From assembly GCF_021155765.1 (NCBI RefSeq), contig NC_060116.1, forward strand, positions 16,432,584-16,496,583: 64,000 nt of DNA, given 5' to 3'. Origin of the DNA: Diprion similis. Taxonomy: Eukaryota; Arthropoda; Insecta; Hymenoptera; Diprionidae. How positions within the stretch are numbered: position 1 is the first letter of the stretch; each line of letters starts with the position of its first letter. Position numbers and translations under genes: made by a program. Below, piece by piece: positions 23,301-36,899 of this stretch. The notes below the pieces were generated by a model, which was given only the letters and a program-made list of their open reading frames with translations, had not been told where the DNA came from and ran no database searches.

Positions 23301-26300
23301 ATTCCGGAACAAAAGATTTTTCGGCCAAAAAAAATCCAAGGCTAACCCCTTTGCATTTTTGGTGAAAATTTCGACGACTTTGAAAAGTGCTGCAATTAAT
23401 TCTTTAGGGCACTATTCCGACGTAATTTTGCGAGAGAAATCGATTGATCGCAGTCCCAATGCGCTGCGAGCAACACCTGTAAAGTTACAGCCGAAAAACT
23501 GCAGATTTTCATCGTCATTTCTCTGCTGATGGGCCTACGCTCTTTTTCATGTGTTTTCTGAGTTCCTGGGGGTCGAATTACTCTAAAGATGGTCATACAA
23601 ATCGATTCCGGAACAAAAGATTTTTCGGCCAAAAAAAATCCAAGGCTAACCCCTTTGCATTTTTGGTGAAAATTTCGACGACTTTGAAAAGTGCTGCAAT
23701 TAATTCTTTAGGGCACTATTCCGACGTAATTTTGCGAGAGAAATCGATTGATCGCAGTCCCAATGCGCTGCGAGCAACACCTGTAAAGTTACAGCCGAAA
23801 AACTGCAGATTTTCATCGTCATTTCTCTGCTGATGGGCCTACGCTCTTTTTCATGTGTTTTCTGAGTTCCTGGGGGTCGAATTACTCTAAAGATGGTCAT
23901 ACAAATCGATTCCGGAACAAAAGATTTTTCGGCCAAAAAAAATCCAAGGCTAACCCCTTTGCATTTTTGGTGAAAATTTCGACGACTTTGAAAAGTGCTG
24001 CAATTAATTCTTTAGGGCACTATTCCGACGTAATTTTGCGAGAGAAATCGATTGATCGCAGTCCCAATGCGCTGCGAGCAACACCTGTAAAGTTACAGCC
24101 GAAAAACTGCAGATTTTCATCGTCATTTCTCTGCTGATGGGCCTACGCTCTTTTCCATGTGTTTTCTGAGTTCCTGGGGGTCGAATTACTCTAAAGATGG
24201 TCATACAAATCGATTCCGGAACAAAAGATTTTTCGGCCAAAAAAAATCCAAGGCTAACCCCTTTGCATTTTTGGTGAAAATTTCGACGACTTTGAAAAGT
24301 GCTGCAATTAATTCTTTAGGGCACTATTCCGACGTAATTTTGCGAGAGAAATCGATTGATCGCAGTCCCAATGCGCTGCGAGCAACACCTGTAAAGTTAC
24401 AGCCGAAAAACTGCAGATTTTCATCGTCATTTCTCTGCTGATGGGCCTACGCTCTTTTCCATGTGTTTTCTGAGTTCCTGGGGGTCGAATTACTCTAAAG
24501 ATGGTCATACAAATCGATTCCGGAACAAAAGATTTTTCGGCCAAAAAAAATCCAAGGCTAACCCCTTTGCATTTTTGGTGAAAATTTCGACGACTTTGAA
24601 AAGTGCTGCAATTAATTCTTTAGGGCACTATTCCGACGTAATTTTGCGAGAGAAATCGATTGATCGCAGTCCCAATGCGCTGCGAGCAACACCTGTAAAG
24701 TTACAGCCGAAAAACTGCAGATTTTCATCGTCATTTCTCTGCTGATGGGCCTACGCTCTTTTTCATGTGTTTTCTGAGTTCCTGGGGGTCGAATTACTCT
24801 AAAGATGGTCATACAAATCGATTCCGGAACAAAAGATTTTTCGGCCAAAAAAAATCCAAGGCTAACCCCTTTGCATTTTTGGTGAAAATTTCGACGACTT
24901 TGAAAAGTGCTGCAATTAATTCTTTAGGGCACTATTCCGACGTAATTTTGCGAGAGAAATCGATTGATCGCAGTCCCAATGCGCTGCGAGCAACACCTGT
25001 AAAGTTACAGCCGAAAAACTGCAGATTTTCATCGTCATTTCTCTGCTGATGGGCCTACGCTCTTTTTCATGTGTTTTCTGAGTTCCTGGGGGTCGAATTA
25101 CTCTAAAGATGGTCATACAAATCGATTCCGGAACAAAAGATTTTTCGGCCAAAAAAAATCCAAGGCTAACCCCTTTGCATTTTTGGTGAAAATTTCGACG
25201 ACTTTGAAAAGTGCTGCAATTAATTCTTTAGGGCACTATTCCGACGTAATTTTGCGAGAGAAATCGATTGATCGCAGTCCCAATGCGCTGCGAGCAACAC
25301 CTGTAAAGTTACAGCCGAAAAACTGCAGATTTTCATCGTCATTTCTCTGCTGATGGGCCTACGCTCTTTTTCATGTGTTTTCTGAGTTCCTGGGGGTCGA
25401 ATTACTCTAAAGATGGTCATACAAATCGATTCCGGAACAAAAGATTTTTCGGCCAAAAAAAATCCAAGGCTAACCCCTTTGCATTTTTGGTGAAAATTTC
25501 GACGACTTTGAAAAGTGCTGCAATTAATTCTTTAGGGCACGATTCCGACGTAATTTTGCGAGAGAAATCGATTGATCGCAGTCCCAATGCGCTGCGAGCA
25601 ACACCTGTAAAGTTACAGCCGAAAAACTGCAGATTTTCATCGTCATTTCTCTGCTGATGGGCCTACGCTCTTTTTCATGTGTTTTCTGAGTTCCTGGGGG
25701 TCGAATTACTCTAAAGATGGTCATACAAATCGATTCCGGAACAAAAGATTTTTCGGCCAAAAAAAATCCAAGGCTAACCCCTTTGCATTTTTGGTGAAAA
25801 TTTCGACGACTTTGAAAAGTGCTGCAATTAATTCTTTAGGGCACTATTCCGACGTAATTTTGCGAGAGAAATCGATTGATCGCAGTCCCAATGCGCTGCG
25901 AGCAACACCTGTAAAGTTACAGCCGAAAAACTGCAGATTTTCATCGTCATTTCTCTGCTGATGGGCCTACGCTCTTTTTCATGTGTTTTCTGAGTTCCTG
26001 GGGGTCGAATTACTCTAAAGATGGTCATACAAATCGATTCCGGAACAAAAGATTTTTCGGCCAAAAAAAATCCAAGGCTAACCCCTTTGCATTTTTGGTG
26101 AAAATTTCGACGACTTTGAAAAGTGCTGCAATTAATTCTTTAGGGCACTATTCCGACGTAATTTTGCGAGAGAAATCGATTGATCGCAGTCCCAATGCGC
26201 TGCGAGCAACACCTGTAAAGTTACAGCCGAAAAACTGCAGATTTTCATCGTCATTTCTCTGCTGATGGGCCTACGCTCTTTTTCATGTGTTTTCTGAGTT

Positions 26301-27955
26301 CCTGGGGGTCGAATTACTCTAAAGATGGTCATACAAATCGATTCCGGAACAAAAGATTTTTCGGCCAAAAAAAATCCAAGGCTAACCCCTTTGCATTTTT
26401 GGTGAAAATTTCGACGACTTTGAAAAGTGCTGCAATTAATTCTTTAGGGCACTATTCTGACGTAATTTTGCGAGAGAAATCGATTGATCGCAGTCCCAAT
26501 GCGCTGCGAGCAACACCTGTAAAGTTACAGCCGAAAAACTGCAGATTTTCATCGTCATTTCTCTGCTGATGGGCCTACGCTCTTTTTCATGTGTTTTCTG
26601 AGTTCCTGGGGGTCGAATTACTCTAAAGATGGTCATACAAATCGATTCCGGAACAAAAGATTTTTCGGCCAAAAAAAATCCAAGGCTAACCCCTTTGCAT
26701 TTTTGGTGAAAATTTCGACGACTTTGAAAAGTGCTGCAATTAATTCTTTAGGGCACTATTCCGACGTAATTTTGCGAGAGAAATCGATTGATCGCAGTCC
26801 CAATGCGCTGCGAGCAACACCTGTAAAGTTACAGCCGAAAAACTGCAGATTTTCATCGTCATTTCTCTGCTGATGGGCCTACGCTCTTTTTCATGTGTTT
26901 TCTGAGTTCCTGGGGGTCGAATTACTCTAAAGATGGTCATACAAATCGATTCCGGAACAAAAGATTTTTCGGCCAAAAAAAATCCAAGGCTAACCCCTTT
27001 GCATTTTTGGTGAAAATTTCGACGACTTTGAAAAGTGCTGCAATTAATTCTTTAGGGCACTATTCCGACGTAATTTTGCGAGAGAAATCGATTGATCGCA
27101 GTCCCAATGCGCTGCGAGCAACACCTGTAAAGTTACAGCCGAAAAACTGCAGATTTTCATCGTCATTTCTCTGCTGATGGGCCTACGCTCTTTTCCATGT
27201 GTTTTCTGAGTTCCTGGGGGTCGAATTACTCTAAAGATGGTCATACAAATCGATTCCGGAACAAAAGATTTTTCGGCCAAAAAAAATCCAAGGCTAACCC
27301 CTTTGCATTTTTGGTGAAAATTTCGACGACTTTGAAAAGTGCTGCAATTAATTCTTTAGGGCACTATTCCGACGTAATTTTGCGAGAGAAATCGATTGAT
27401 CGCAGTCCCAATGCGCTGCGAGCAACACCTGTAAAGTTACAGCCGAAAAACTGCAGATTTTCATCGTCATTTCTCTGCTGATGGGCCTACGCTCTTTTTC
27501 ATGTGTTTTCTGAGTTCCTGGGGGTCGAATTACTCTAAAGATGGTCATACAAATCGATTCCGGAACAAAAGATTTTTCGGCCAAAAAAAATCCAAGGCTA
27601 ACCCCTTTGCATTTTTGGTGAAAATTTCGACGACTTTGAAAAGTGCTGCAATTAATTCTTTAGGGCACTATTCTGACGTAATTTTGCGAGAGAAATCGAT
27701 TGATCGCAGTCCCAATGCGCTGCGAGCAACACCTGTAAAGTTACAGCCGAAAAACTGCAGATTTTCATCGTCATTTCTCTGCTGATGGGCCTACGCTCTT
27801 TTTCATGTGTTTTCTGAGTTCCTGGGGGTCGAATTACTCTAAAGATGGTCATACAAATCGATTCCGGAACAAAAGATTTTTCGGCCAAAAAAAATCCAAG
27901 GCTAACCCCTTTGCATTTTTGGTGAAAATTTCGACGACTTTGAAAAGTGCTGCAA
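20356..27955. repeat. Higher-order satellite block, copy 2 (25 monomers)
   Basis: This is the tandem partner of the block at 12756-20355 at an offset of exactly 7600 bp. Agreement of diagnostic variants breaks down one monomer beyond about 28200. A third partial pattern follows, with CACGATTCC at about 30100 and TTCTGACG at about 30712, but its internal spacing differs by one monomer. Confidence 0.75.
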
Positions 27956-30900
27956 TTAATTCTTTAGGGCACTATTCCGACGTAATTTTGCGAGAGAAAT
28001 CGATTGATCGCAGTCCCAATGCGCTGCGAGCAACACCTGTAAAGTTACAGCCGAAAAACTGCAGATTTTCATCGTCATTTCTCTGCTGATGGGCCTACGC
28101 TCTTTTTCATGTGTTTTCTGAGTTCCTGGGGGTCGAATTACTCTAAAGATGGTCATACAAATCGATTCCGGAACAAAAGATTTTTCGGCCAAAAAAAATC
28201 CAAGGCTAACCCCTTTGCATTTTTGGTGAAAATTTCGACGACTTTGAAAAGTGCTGCAATTAATTCTTTAGGGCACTATTCCGACGTAATTTTGCGAGAG
28301 AAATCGATTGATCGCAGTCCCAATGCGCTGCGAGCAACACCTGTAAAGTTACAGCCGAAAAACTGCAGATTTTCATCGTCATTTCTCTGCTGATGGGCCT
28401 ACGCTCTTTTCCATGTGTTTTCTGAGTTCCTGGGGGTCGAATTACTCTAAAGATGGTCATACAAATCGATTCCGGAACAAAAGATTTTTCGGCCAAAAAA
28501 AATCCAAGGCTAACCCCTTTGCATTTTTGGTGAAAATTTCGACGACTTTGAAAAGTGCTGCAATTAATTCTTTAGGGCACTATTCCGACGTAATTTTGCG
28601 AGAGAAATCGATTGATCGCAGTCCCAATGCGCTGCGAGCAACACCTGTAAAGTTACAGCCGAAAAACTGCAGATTTTCATCGTCATTTCTCTGCTGATGG
28701 GCCTACGCTCTTTTCCATGTGTTTTCTGAGTTCCTGGGGGTCGAATTACTCTAAAGATGGTCATACAAATCGATTCCGGAACAAAAGATTTTTCGGCCAA
28801 AAAAAATCCAAGGCTAACCCCTTTGCATTTTTGGTGAAAATTTCGACGACTTTGAAAAGTGCTGCAATTAATTCTTTAGGGCACTATTCCGACGTAATTT
28901 TGCGAGAGAAATCGATTGATCGCAGTCCCAATGCGCTGCGAGCAACACCTGTAAAGTTACAGCCGAAAAACTGCAGATTTTCATCGTCATTTCTCTGCTG
29001 ATGGGCCTACGCTCTTTTTCATGTGTTTTCTGAGTTCCTGGGGGTCGAATTACTCTAAAGATGGTCATACAAATCGATTCCGGAACAAAAGATTTTTCGG
29101 CCAAAAAAAATCCAAGGCTAACCCCTTTGCATTTTTGGTGAAAATTTCGACGACTTTGAAAAGTGCTGCAATTAATTCTTTAGGGCACTATTCCGACGTA
29201 ATTTTGCGAGAGAAATCGATTGATCGCAGTCCCAATGCGCTGCGAGCAACACCTGTAAAGTTACAGCCGAAAAACTGCAGATTTTCATCGTCATTTCTCT
29301 GCTGATGGGCCTACGCTCTTTTTCATGTGTTTTCTGAGTTCCTGGGGGTCGAATTACTCTAAAGATGGTCATACAAATCGATTCCGGAACAAAAGATTTT
29401 TCGGCCAAAAAAAATCCAAGGCTAACCCCTTTGCATTTTTGGTGAAAATTTCGACGACTTTGAAAAGTGCTGCAATTAATTCTTTAGGGCACTATTCCGA
29501 CGTAATTTTGCGAGAGAAATCGATTGATCGCAGTCCCAATGCGCTGCGAGCAACACCTGTAAAGTTACAGCCGAAAAACTGCAGATTTTCATCGTCATTT
29601 CTCTGCTGATGGGCCTACGCTCTTTTTCATGTGTTTTCTGAGTTCCTGGGGGTCGAATTACTCTAAAGATGGTCATACAAATCGATTCCGGAACAAAAGA
29701 TTTTTCGGCCAAAAAAAATCCAAGGCTAACCCCTTTGCATTTTTGGTGAAAATTTCGACGACTTTGAAAAGTGCTGCAATTAATTCTTTAGGGCACTATT
29801 CCGACGTAATTTTGCGAGAGAAATCGATTGATCGCAGTCCCAATGCGCTGCGAGCAACACCTGTAAAGTTACAGCCGAAAAACTGCAGATTTTCATCGTC
29901 ATTTCTCTGCTGATGGGCCTACGCTCTTTTTCATGTGTTTTCTGAGTTCCTGGGGGTCGAATTACTCTAAAGATGGTCATACAAATCGATTCCGGAACAA
30001 AAGATTTTTCGGCCAAAAAAAATCCAAGGCTAACCCCTTTGCATTTTTGGTGAAAATTTCGACGACTTTGAAAAGTGCTGCAATTAATTCTTTAGGGCAC
30101 GATTCCGACGTAATTTTGCGAGAGAAATCGATTGATCGCAGTCCCAATGCGCTGCGAGCAACACCTGTAAAGTTACAGCCGAAAAACTGCAGATTTTCAT
30201 CGTCATTTCTCTGCTGATGGGCCTACGCTCTTTTTCATGTGTTTTCTGAGTTCCTGGGGGTCGAATTACTCTAAAGATGGTCATACAAATCGATTCCGGA
30301 ACAAAAGATTTTTCGGCCAAAAAAAATCCAAGGCTAACCCCTTTGCATTTTTGGTGAAAATTTCGACGACTTTGAAAAGTGCTGCAATTAATTCTTTAGG
30401 GCACTATTCCGACGTAATTTTGCGAGAGAAATCGATTGATCGCAGTCCCAATGCGCTGCGAGCAACACCTGTAAAGTTACAGCCGAAAAACTGCAGATTT
30501 TCATCGTCATTTCTCTGCTGATGGGCCTACGCTCTTTTTCATGTGTTTTCTGAGTTCCTGGGGGTCGAATTACTCTAAAGATGGTCATACAAATCGATTC
30601 CGGAACAAAAGATTTTTCGGCCAAAAAAAATCCAAGGCTAACCCCTTTGCATTTTTGGTGAAAATTTCGACGACTTTGAAAAGTGCTGCAATTAATTCTT
30701 TAGGGCACTATTCTGACGTAATTTTGCGAGAGAAATCGATTGATCGCAGTCCCAATGCGCTGCGAGCAACACCTGTAAAGTTACAGCCGAAAAACTGCAG
30801 ATTTTCATCGTCATTTCTCTGCTGATGGGCCTACGCTCTTTTTCATGTGTTTTCTGAGTTCCTGGGGGTCGAATTACTCTAAAGATGGTCATACAAATCG

Positions 30901-33900
30901 ATTCCGGAACAAAAGATTTTTCGGCCAAAAAAAATCCAAGGCTAACCCCTTTGCATTTTTGGTGAAAATTTCGACGACTTTGAAAAGTGCTGCAATTAAT
31001 TCTTTAGGGCACTATTCCGACGTAATTTTGCGAGAGAAATCGATTGATCGCAGTCCCAATGCGCTGCGAGCAACACCTGTAAAGTTACAGCCGAAAAACT
31101 GCAGATTTTCATCGTCATTTCTCTGCTGATGGGCCTACGCTCTTTTTCATGTGTTTTCTGAGTTCCTGGGGGTCGAATTACTCTAAAGATGGTCATACAA
31201 ATCGATTCCGGAACAAAAGATTTTTCGGCCAAAAAAAATCCAAGGCTAACCCCTTTGCATTTTTGGTGAAAATTTCGACGACTTTGAAAAGTGCTGCAAT
31301 TAATTCTTTAGGGCACTATTCCGACGTAATTTTGCGAGAGAAATCGATTGATCGCAGTCCCAATGCGCTGCGAGCAACACCTGTAAAGTTACAGCCGAAA
31401 AACTGCAGATTTTCATCGTCATTTCTCTGCTGATGGTCCTACGCTCTTTTTCATGTGTTTTCTGAGTTCCTGGGGGTCGAATTACTCTAAAGATGGTCAT
31501 ACAAATCGATTCCGGAACAAAAGATTTTTCGGCCAAAAAAAATCCAAGGCTAACCCCTTTGCATTTTTGGTGAAAATTTCGACGACTTTGAAAAGTGCTG
31601 CAATTAATTCTTTAGGGCACTATTCCGACGTAATTTTGCGAGAGAAATCGATTGATCGCAGTCCCAATGCGCTGCGAGCAACACCTGTAAAGTTACAGCC
31701 GAAAAACTGCAGATTTTCATCGTCATTTCTCTGCTGATGGTCCTACGCTCTTTTTCATGTGTTTTCTGAGTTCCTGGGGGTCGAATTACTCTAAAGATGG
31801 TCATACAAATCGATTCCGGAACAAAAGATTTTTCGGCCAAAAAAAATCCAAGGCTAACCCCTTTGCATTTTTGGTGAAAATTTCGACGACTTTGAAAAGT
31901 GCTGCAATTAATTCTTTAGGGCACTATTCCGACGTAATTTTGCGAGAGAAATCGATTGATCGCAGTCCCAATGCGCTGCGAGCAACACCTGTAAAGTTAC
32001 AGCCGAAAAACTGCAGATTTTCATCGTCATTTCTCTGCTGATGGGCCTACGCTCTTTTTCATGTGTTTTCTGAGTTCCTGGGGGTCGAATTACTCTAAAG
32101 ATGGTCATACAAATCGATTCCGGAACAAAAGATTTTTCGGCCAAAAAAAATCCAAGGCTAACCCCTTTGCATTTTTGGTGAAAATTTCGACGACTTTGAA
32201 AAGTGCTGCAATTAATTCTTTAGGGCACTATTCCGACGTAATTTTGCGAGAGAAATCGATTGATCGCAGTCCCAATGCGCTGCGAGCAACACCTGTAAAG
32301 TTACAGCCGAAAAACTGCAGATTTTCATCGTCATTTCTCTGCTGATGGTCCTACGCTCTTTTTCATGTGTTTTCTGAGTTCCTGGGGGTCGAATTACTCT
32401 AAAGATGGTCATACAAATCGATTCCGGAACAAAAGATTTTTCGGCCAAAAAAAATCCAAGGCTAACCCCTTTGCATTTTTGGTGAAAATTTCGACGACTT
32501 TGAAAAGTGCTGCAATTAATTCTTTAGGGCACTATTCCGACGTAATTTTGCGAGAGAAATCGATTGATCGCAGTCCCAATGCGCTGCGAGCAACACCTGT
32601 AAAGTTACAGCCGAAAAACTGCAGATTTTCATCGTCATTTCTCTGCTGATGGTCCTACGCTCTCTTTCATGTGTTTTCTGAGTTCCTGGGGGTCGAATTA
32701 CTCTAAAGATGGTCATACAAATCGATTCCGGAACAAAAGATTTTTCGGCCAAAAAAAATCCAAGGCTAACCCCTTTGCATTTTTGGTGAAAATTTCGACG
32801 ACTTTGAAAAGTGCTGCAATTAATTCTTTAGGGCACTATTCCGACGTAATTTTGCGAGAGAAATCGATTGATCGCAGTCCCAATGCGCTGCGAGCAACAC
32901 CTGTAAAGTTACAGCCGAAAAACTGCAGATTTTCATCGTCATTTCTCTGCTGATGGTCCTACGCTCTTTTTCATGTGTTTTCTGAGTTCCTGGGGGTCGA
33001 ATTACTCTAAAGATGGTCATACAAATCGATTCCGGAACAAAAGATTTTTCGGCCAAAAAAAATCCAAGGCTAACCCCTTTGCATTTTTGGTGAAAATTTC
33101 GACGACTTTGAAAAGTGCTGCAATTAATTCTTTAGGGCACTATTCCGACGTAATTTTGCGAGAGAAATCGATTGATCGCAGTCCCAATGCGCTGCGAGCA
33201 ACACCTGTAAAGTTACAGCCGAAAAACTGCAGATTTTCATCGTCATTTCTCTGCTGATGGGCCTACGCTCTTTTCCATGTGTTTTCTGAGTTCCTGGGGG
33301 TCGAATTACTCTAAAGATGGTCATACAAATCGATTCCGGAACAAAAGATTTTTCGGCCAAAAAAAATCCAAGGCGAACCCTTTTGCATTTTTGGTGAAAA
33401 TTTCGACGACTTTGAAAAGTGCTGCAATTAATTCTTTAGGGCACTATTCCGACGTAATTTTGCGAGAGAAATCGATTGATCGCAGTCCCAATGCGCTGCG
33501 AGCAACACCTGTAAAGTTACAGCCGAAAAACTGCAGATTTTCATCGTCATTTCTCTGCTGATGGTCCTACGCTCTTTTTCATGTGTTTTCTGAGTTCCTG
33601 GGGGTCGAATTACTCTAAAGATGGTCATACAAATCGATTCCGGAACAAAAGATTTTTCGGCCAAAAAAAATCCAAGGCTAACCCCTTTGCATTTTTGGTG
33701 AAAATTTCGACGACTTTGAAAAGTGCTGCAATTAATTCTTTAGGGCACTATTCCGACGTAATTTTGCGAGAGAAATCGATTGATCGCAGTCCCAATGCGC
33801 TGCGAGCAACACCTGTAAAGTTACAGCCGAAAAACTGCAGATTTTCATCGTCATTTCTCTGCTGATGGTCCTACGCTCTTTTTCATGTGTTTTCTGAGTT

Positions 33901-35799
33901 CCTGGGGGTCGAATTACTCTAAAGATGGTCATACAAATCGATTCCGGAACAAAAGATTTTTCGGCCAAAAAAAATCCAAGGCTAACCCCTTTGCATTTTT
34001 GGTGAAAATTTCGACGACTTTGAAAAGTGCTGCAATTAATTCTTTAGGGCACTATTCCGACGTAATTTTGCGAGAGAAATCGATTGATCGCAGTCCCAAT
34101 GCGCTGCGAGCAACACCTGTAAAGTTACAGCCGAAAAACTGCAGATTTTCATCGTCATTTCTCTGCTGATGGGCCTACGCTCTTTTTCATGTGTTTTCTG
34201 AGTTCCTGGGGGTCGAATTACTCTAAAGATGGTCATACAAATCGATTCCGGAACAAAAGATTTTTCGGCCAGAAAAAATCCAAGGCTAACCCCTTTGCAT
34301 TTTTGGTGAAAATTTCGACGACTTTGAAAAGTGCGGCAATTAATTCTTTAGGGCACTATTCCGACGTAATTTTGCGAGAGAAATCGATTGATCGCAGTCC
34401 CAATGCGCTGCGAGCAACACCTGTAAAGTTACAGCCGAAAAACTGCAGATTTTCATCGTCATTTCTCTGCTGATGGGCCTACGCTCTTTTTCATGTGTTT
34501 TCTGAGTTCCTGGGGGTCGAATTACTCTAAAGATGGACATACAAATCGATTCCGGAACAAAAGATTTTTCGGCCAAAAAAAATCCAAGGCTAACCCCTTT
34601 GCATTTTTGTTGAAAATTTCGACGACTTTGAAAAGTGCTGCAATTAATTCTTTAGGGCACTATTCCGACGTAATTTTGCGAGAGAAATCGATTGATCGCA
34701 GTCCCAATGCGCTGCGAGCAACACCTGTAAAGTTACAGCCGAAAAACTGCAGATTTTCATCGTTATTTCTCTGCTGATGGGCCTACGCTCTTTTTCATGT
34801 GTTTTCTGAGTTCCTGGGGGTCGAATTACTCTAAAGATGGTCATACAAATCGATTCCGGAACAAAAGATTTTTCGGCCAAAAAAAATCCAAGGCTAACCC
34901 CTTTGCATTTTTGGTGAAAATTTCGACGACTTTGAAAAGTGCTGCAATTAATTCTTTAGGGCACTATTCCGACGTAATTTTGCGAGAGAAATCGATTGAT
35001 CGCAGTCCCAATGCGCTGCGAGCAACACCTGTAAAGTTACAGCCGAAAAACTGCAGATTTTCATCGTCATTTCTCTGTTGATGGGCCTACGCTCTTTTTC
35101 ATGTGTTTTCTGAGTTCCTGGGGGTCGAATTACTCTAAAGATGGTCATACAAATCGATTCCGGAACAAAAGATTTTTCGGCCAAAAAAAATCCAAGGCTA
35201 ACCCCTTTGCATTTTTGGTGAAAATTTCGACGACTTTGAAAAGTGCTGCAATTAATTCTTTAGGGCACTATTCCGACGTAATTTTGCGAGAGAAATCGAT
35301 TGATCGCAGTCCCAATGCGCTGCGAGCAACACCTGTAAAGTTACAGCCGAAAAACTGCAGATTTTCATCGTCATTTCTCTGCTGATGGGCCTACGCTCTT
35401 TTTCATGTGTTTTCTGAGTTCCTGGGGGTCGAATTACTCTAAAGATGGTCATACAAATCGATTCCGGAACAAAAGATTTTTCGGCCAAAAAAAATCCAAG
35501 GCTAACCCCTTTGCATTTTTGGTGAAAATTTCGACGACTTTGAAAAGTGCTGCAATTAATTCTTTAGGGCACTATTCCGACGTAATTTTGCGAGAGAAAT
35601 CGATTGATCGCAGTCCCAATGCGCTGCGAGCAACACCTGTAAAGTTACAGCCGAAAAACTGCAGATTTTCATCGTCATTTCTCTGCTGATGGGCCTACGC
35701 TCTTTTTCATGTGTTTTCTGACTTCCTGGGGGTCGAATTACTCTAAAGATGGTCATACAAATCGATTCCGGAACAAAAGATTTTTCTCCCAAAAAAAAT

Positions 35800-36620
35800 C
35801 CAAGGCTAACCCCTTTGGATTTATGGCGAAAATTTCAACGACTTTGGAAAGTGCCGCACATTCTTTTCGCATGCCCCATTCCGACGTAATTTTGCGAGAG
35901 AAATCGATTAAGCGCAGTCTTGGTACGCTGTGAGCGATAGCTGAAAAGTTGCAGCCGAAAAAGTGAGGATTTTGATCGTCATTACTCTGGCGTTCGTCCG
36001 ACGCTTTTTTTGATGTGTTGTCTGAGTTACTGGGGGTCCAATTAGTCTAGAGATGGTCATTCAAATCGATTCCGAGACGAAAACTTTTCGAATTCGAAAA
36101 TACCCAAAAAAGTAAAGCTCACTCTTAGGATAATTTGCGAATATTCAGATGACCTCGAAAAATGCTGTCAATAATCTTCAAACGCCCCACATTGACGTGA
36201 TTCCGCAAGAGAAATCGATTTCTTATATCCCAAATACGCTGCAAGTTACGGATCACGAGTTACAAACGAAAACGAAAAGTTCTCTTTCGTATCGTCTCTG
36301 CTGTTGCTGTTCGGCCCACCTTTTCCTTAGTGCGATCTTCGCGTTTTCGTGCGTGAAAATAGTCTGCAAAGTGTTTTTGACATTGAACCTGGGCTTCAAG
36401 TCGTTCTGCTCTTTCAAAAAGCCGAGGCGAACACCCCTGGATCCTTGGTGAAAATTTCGTTGACTTTGAAAAATGATGGGATGAATTCCGACTTGCGCTA
36501 TTTCGATTTAAGTCCGTACTTTGTAAAATTCGGGAGCACCCCATTGCGCACCGTCTGATCTTTTTGCCATCGACGAATCTAGAAGTTACGGTCGAAAAAT
36601 GTGTCTCTTTCACTGGACTT
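35800..36620. repeat. Decayed right-edge satellite monomers
   Basis: At least two diverged units continue the array. One spans about 35800-36115 and keeps ATTCCGACGTAATTTTGCG and the GATGTGTTGTCTGAGTTACT landmark at 36012. The next, 36116-36620, keeps only islands such as GTGAAAATTTCG and GTTACGGTCGAAAAA and carries an unrelated or very diverged stretch at about 36290-36430. The segment CGAAAATACCCAAAAAAGTA near 36095 resembles the left-edge form, not the core form. Confidence 0.8.
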
Positions 36621-36899
36621 CAACAGAGGTCGAAAAAACACAAATTTTTGAAGCCCTAGTTCTAGTGTAGTTCCAGTTCATTTAATATGCCTTAATTCTA
36701 GTATAAGTGTTCAGGTGTAGGTGTATGTCAGGTAAATACGTCGGCAAATAGCATTGGAGTGAAAGACTTAAAGAAATAACAAATTGATTGAAAATTTGAA
36801 AAAATTGACCATTACTCGAGGAGAAAGAAGTGGAATGTACATTAGCTTGAGCAAAACATCATAAATGTTAAATGAGGTAGGTAATATTGTAGTTTGTAA

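Larger units (their letters stand above)
9657..36620. repeat. 304-bp tandem satellite array (about 27 kb)
   Basis: From about 9970 to 35800 the sequence is a head-to-tail array with a period of exactly 304 bp. The landmark ATGTGTTTTCTGAGTTCCTG occurs at 10173 and, with one substitution (GACTTCC), at 35709: 84 periods with no net indel. Core monomers differ at only a few sites, for example CTTTTTCATG or CTTTTCCATG, TGGTCCTA or TGGGCCTA, CACTATTCC or CACGATTCC, TTCCGACG or TTCTGACG. Monomers near both ends carry more substitutions. The outermost units (9657-9970, and from about 35800 on) are strongly diverged and include a form about 8 bp longer. Each monomer holds a PstI site (CTGCAG) in an 18-bp near-palindrome, a TTCCGGAA palindrome and an A8 tract. 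Both strands have open frames of 78-94 codons, but 304 is not a multiple of three and I regard them as non-coding. Confidence 0.97.

Noticed and set aside
10200..35760. GGGGTCGAATTACTC in each monomer as a Pol III B box
   Set aside because: It matches only part of GGTTCGANTCC, and no A box at proper distance or T terminator is present in the unit.
9970..35800. The array as a CRISPR-like repeat-spacer structure
   Set aside because: There are no unique spacers; the whole 304-bp unit repeats, and the context is a eukaryotic genome.
10020..35933. Repeated 94-codon (plus) and 78-codon (minus) open frames in every satellite unit
   Set aside because: They are copies of one 304-bp monomer. The period is not a multiple of three, frames exist on both strands at once, no domain is recognisable, and identity is explained by homogenisation, so I do not call them genes.
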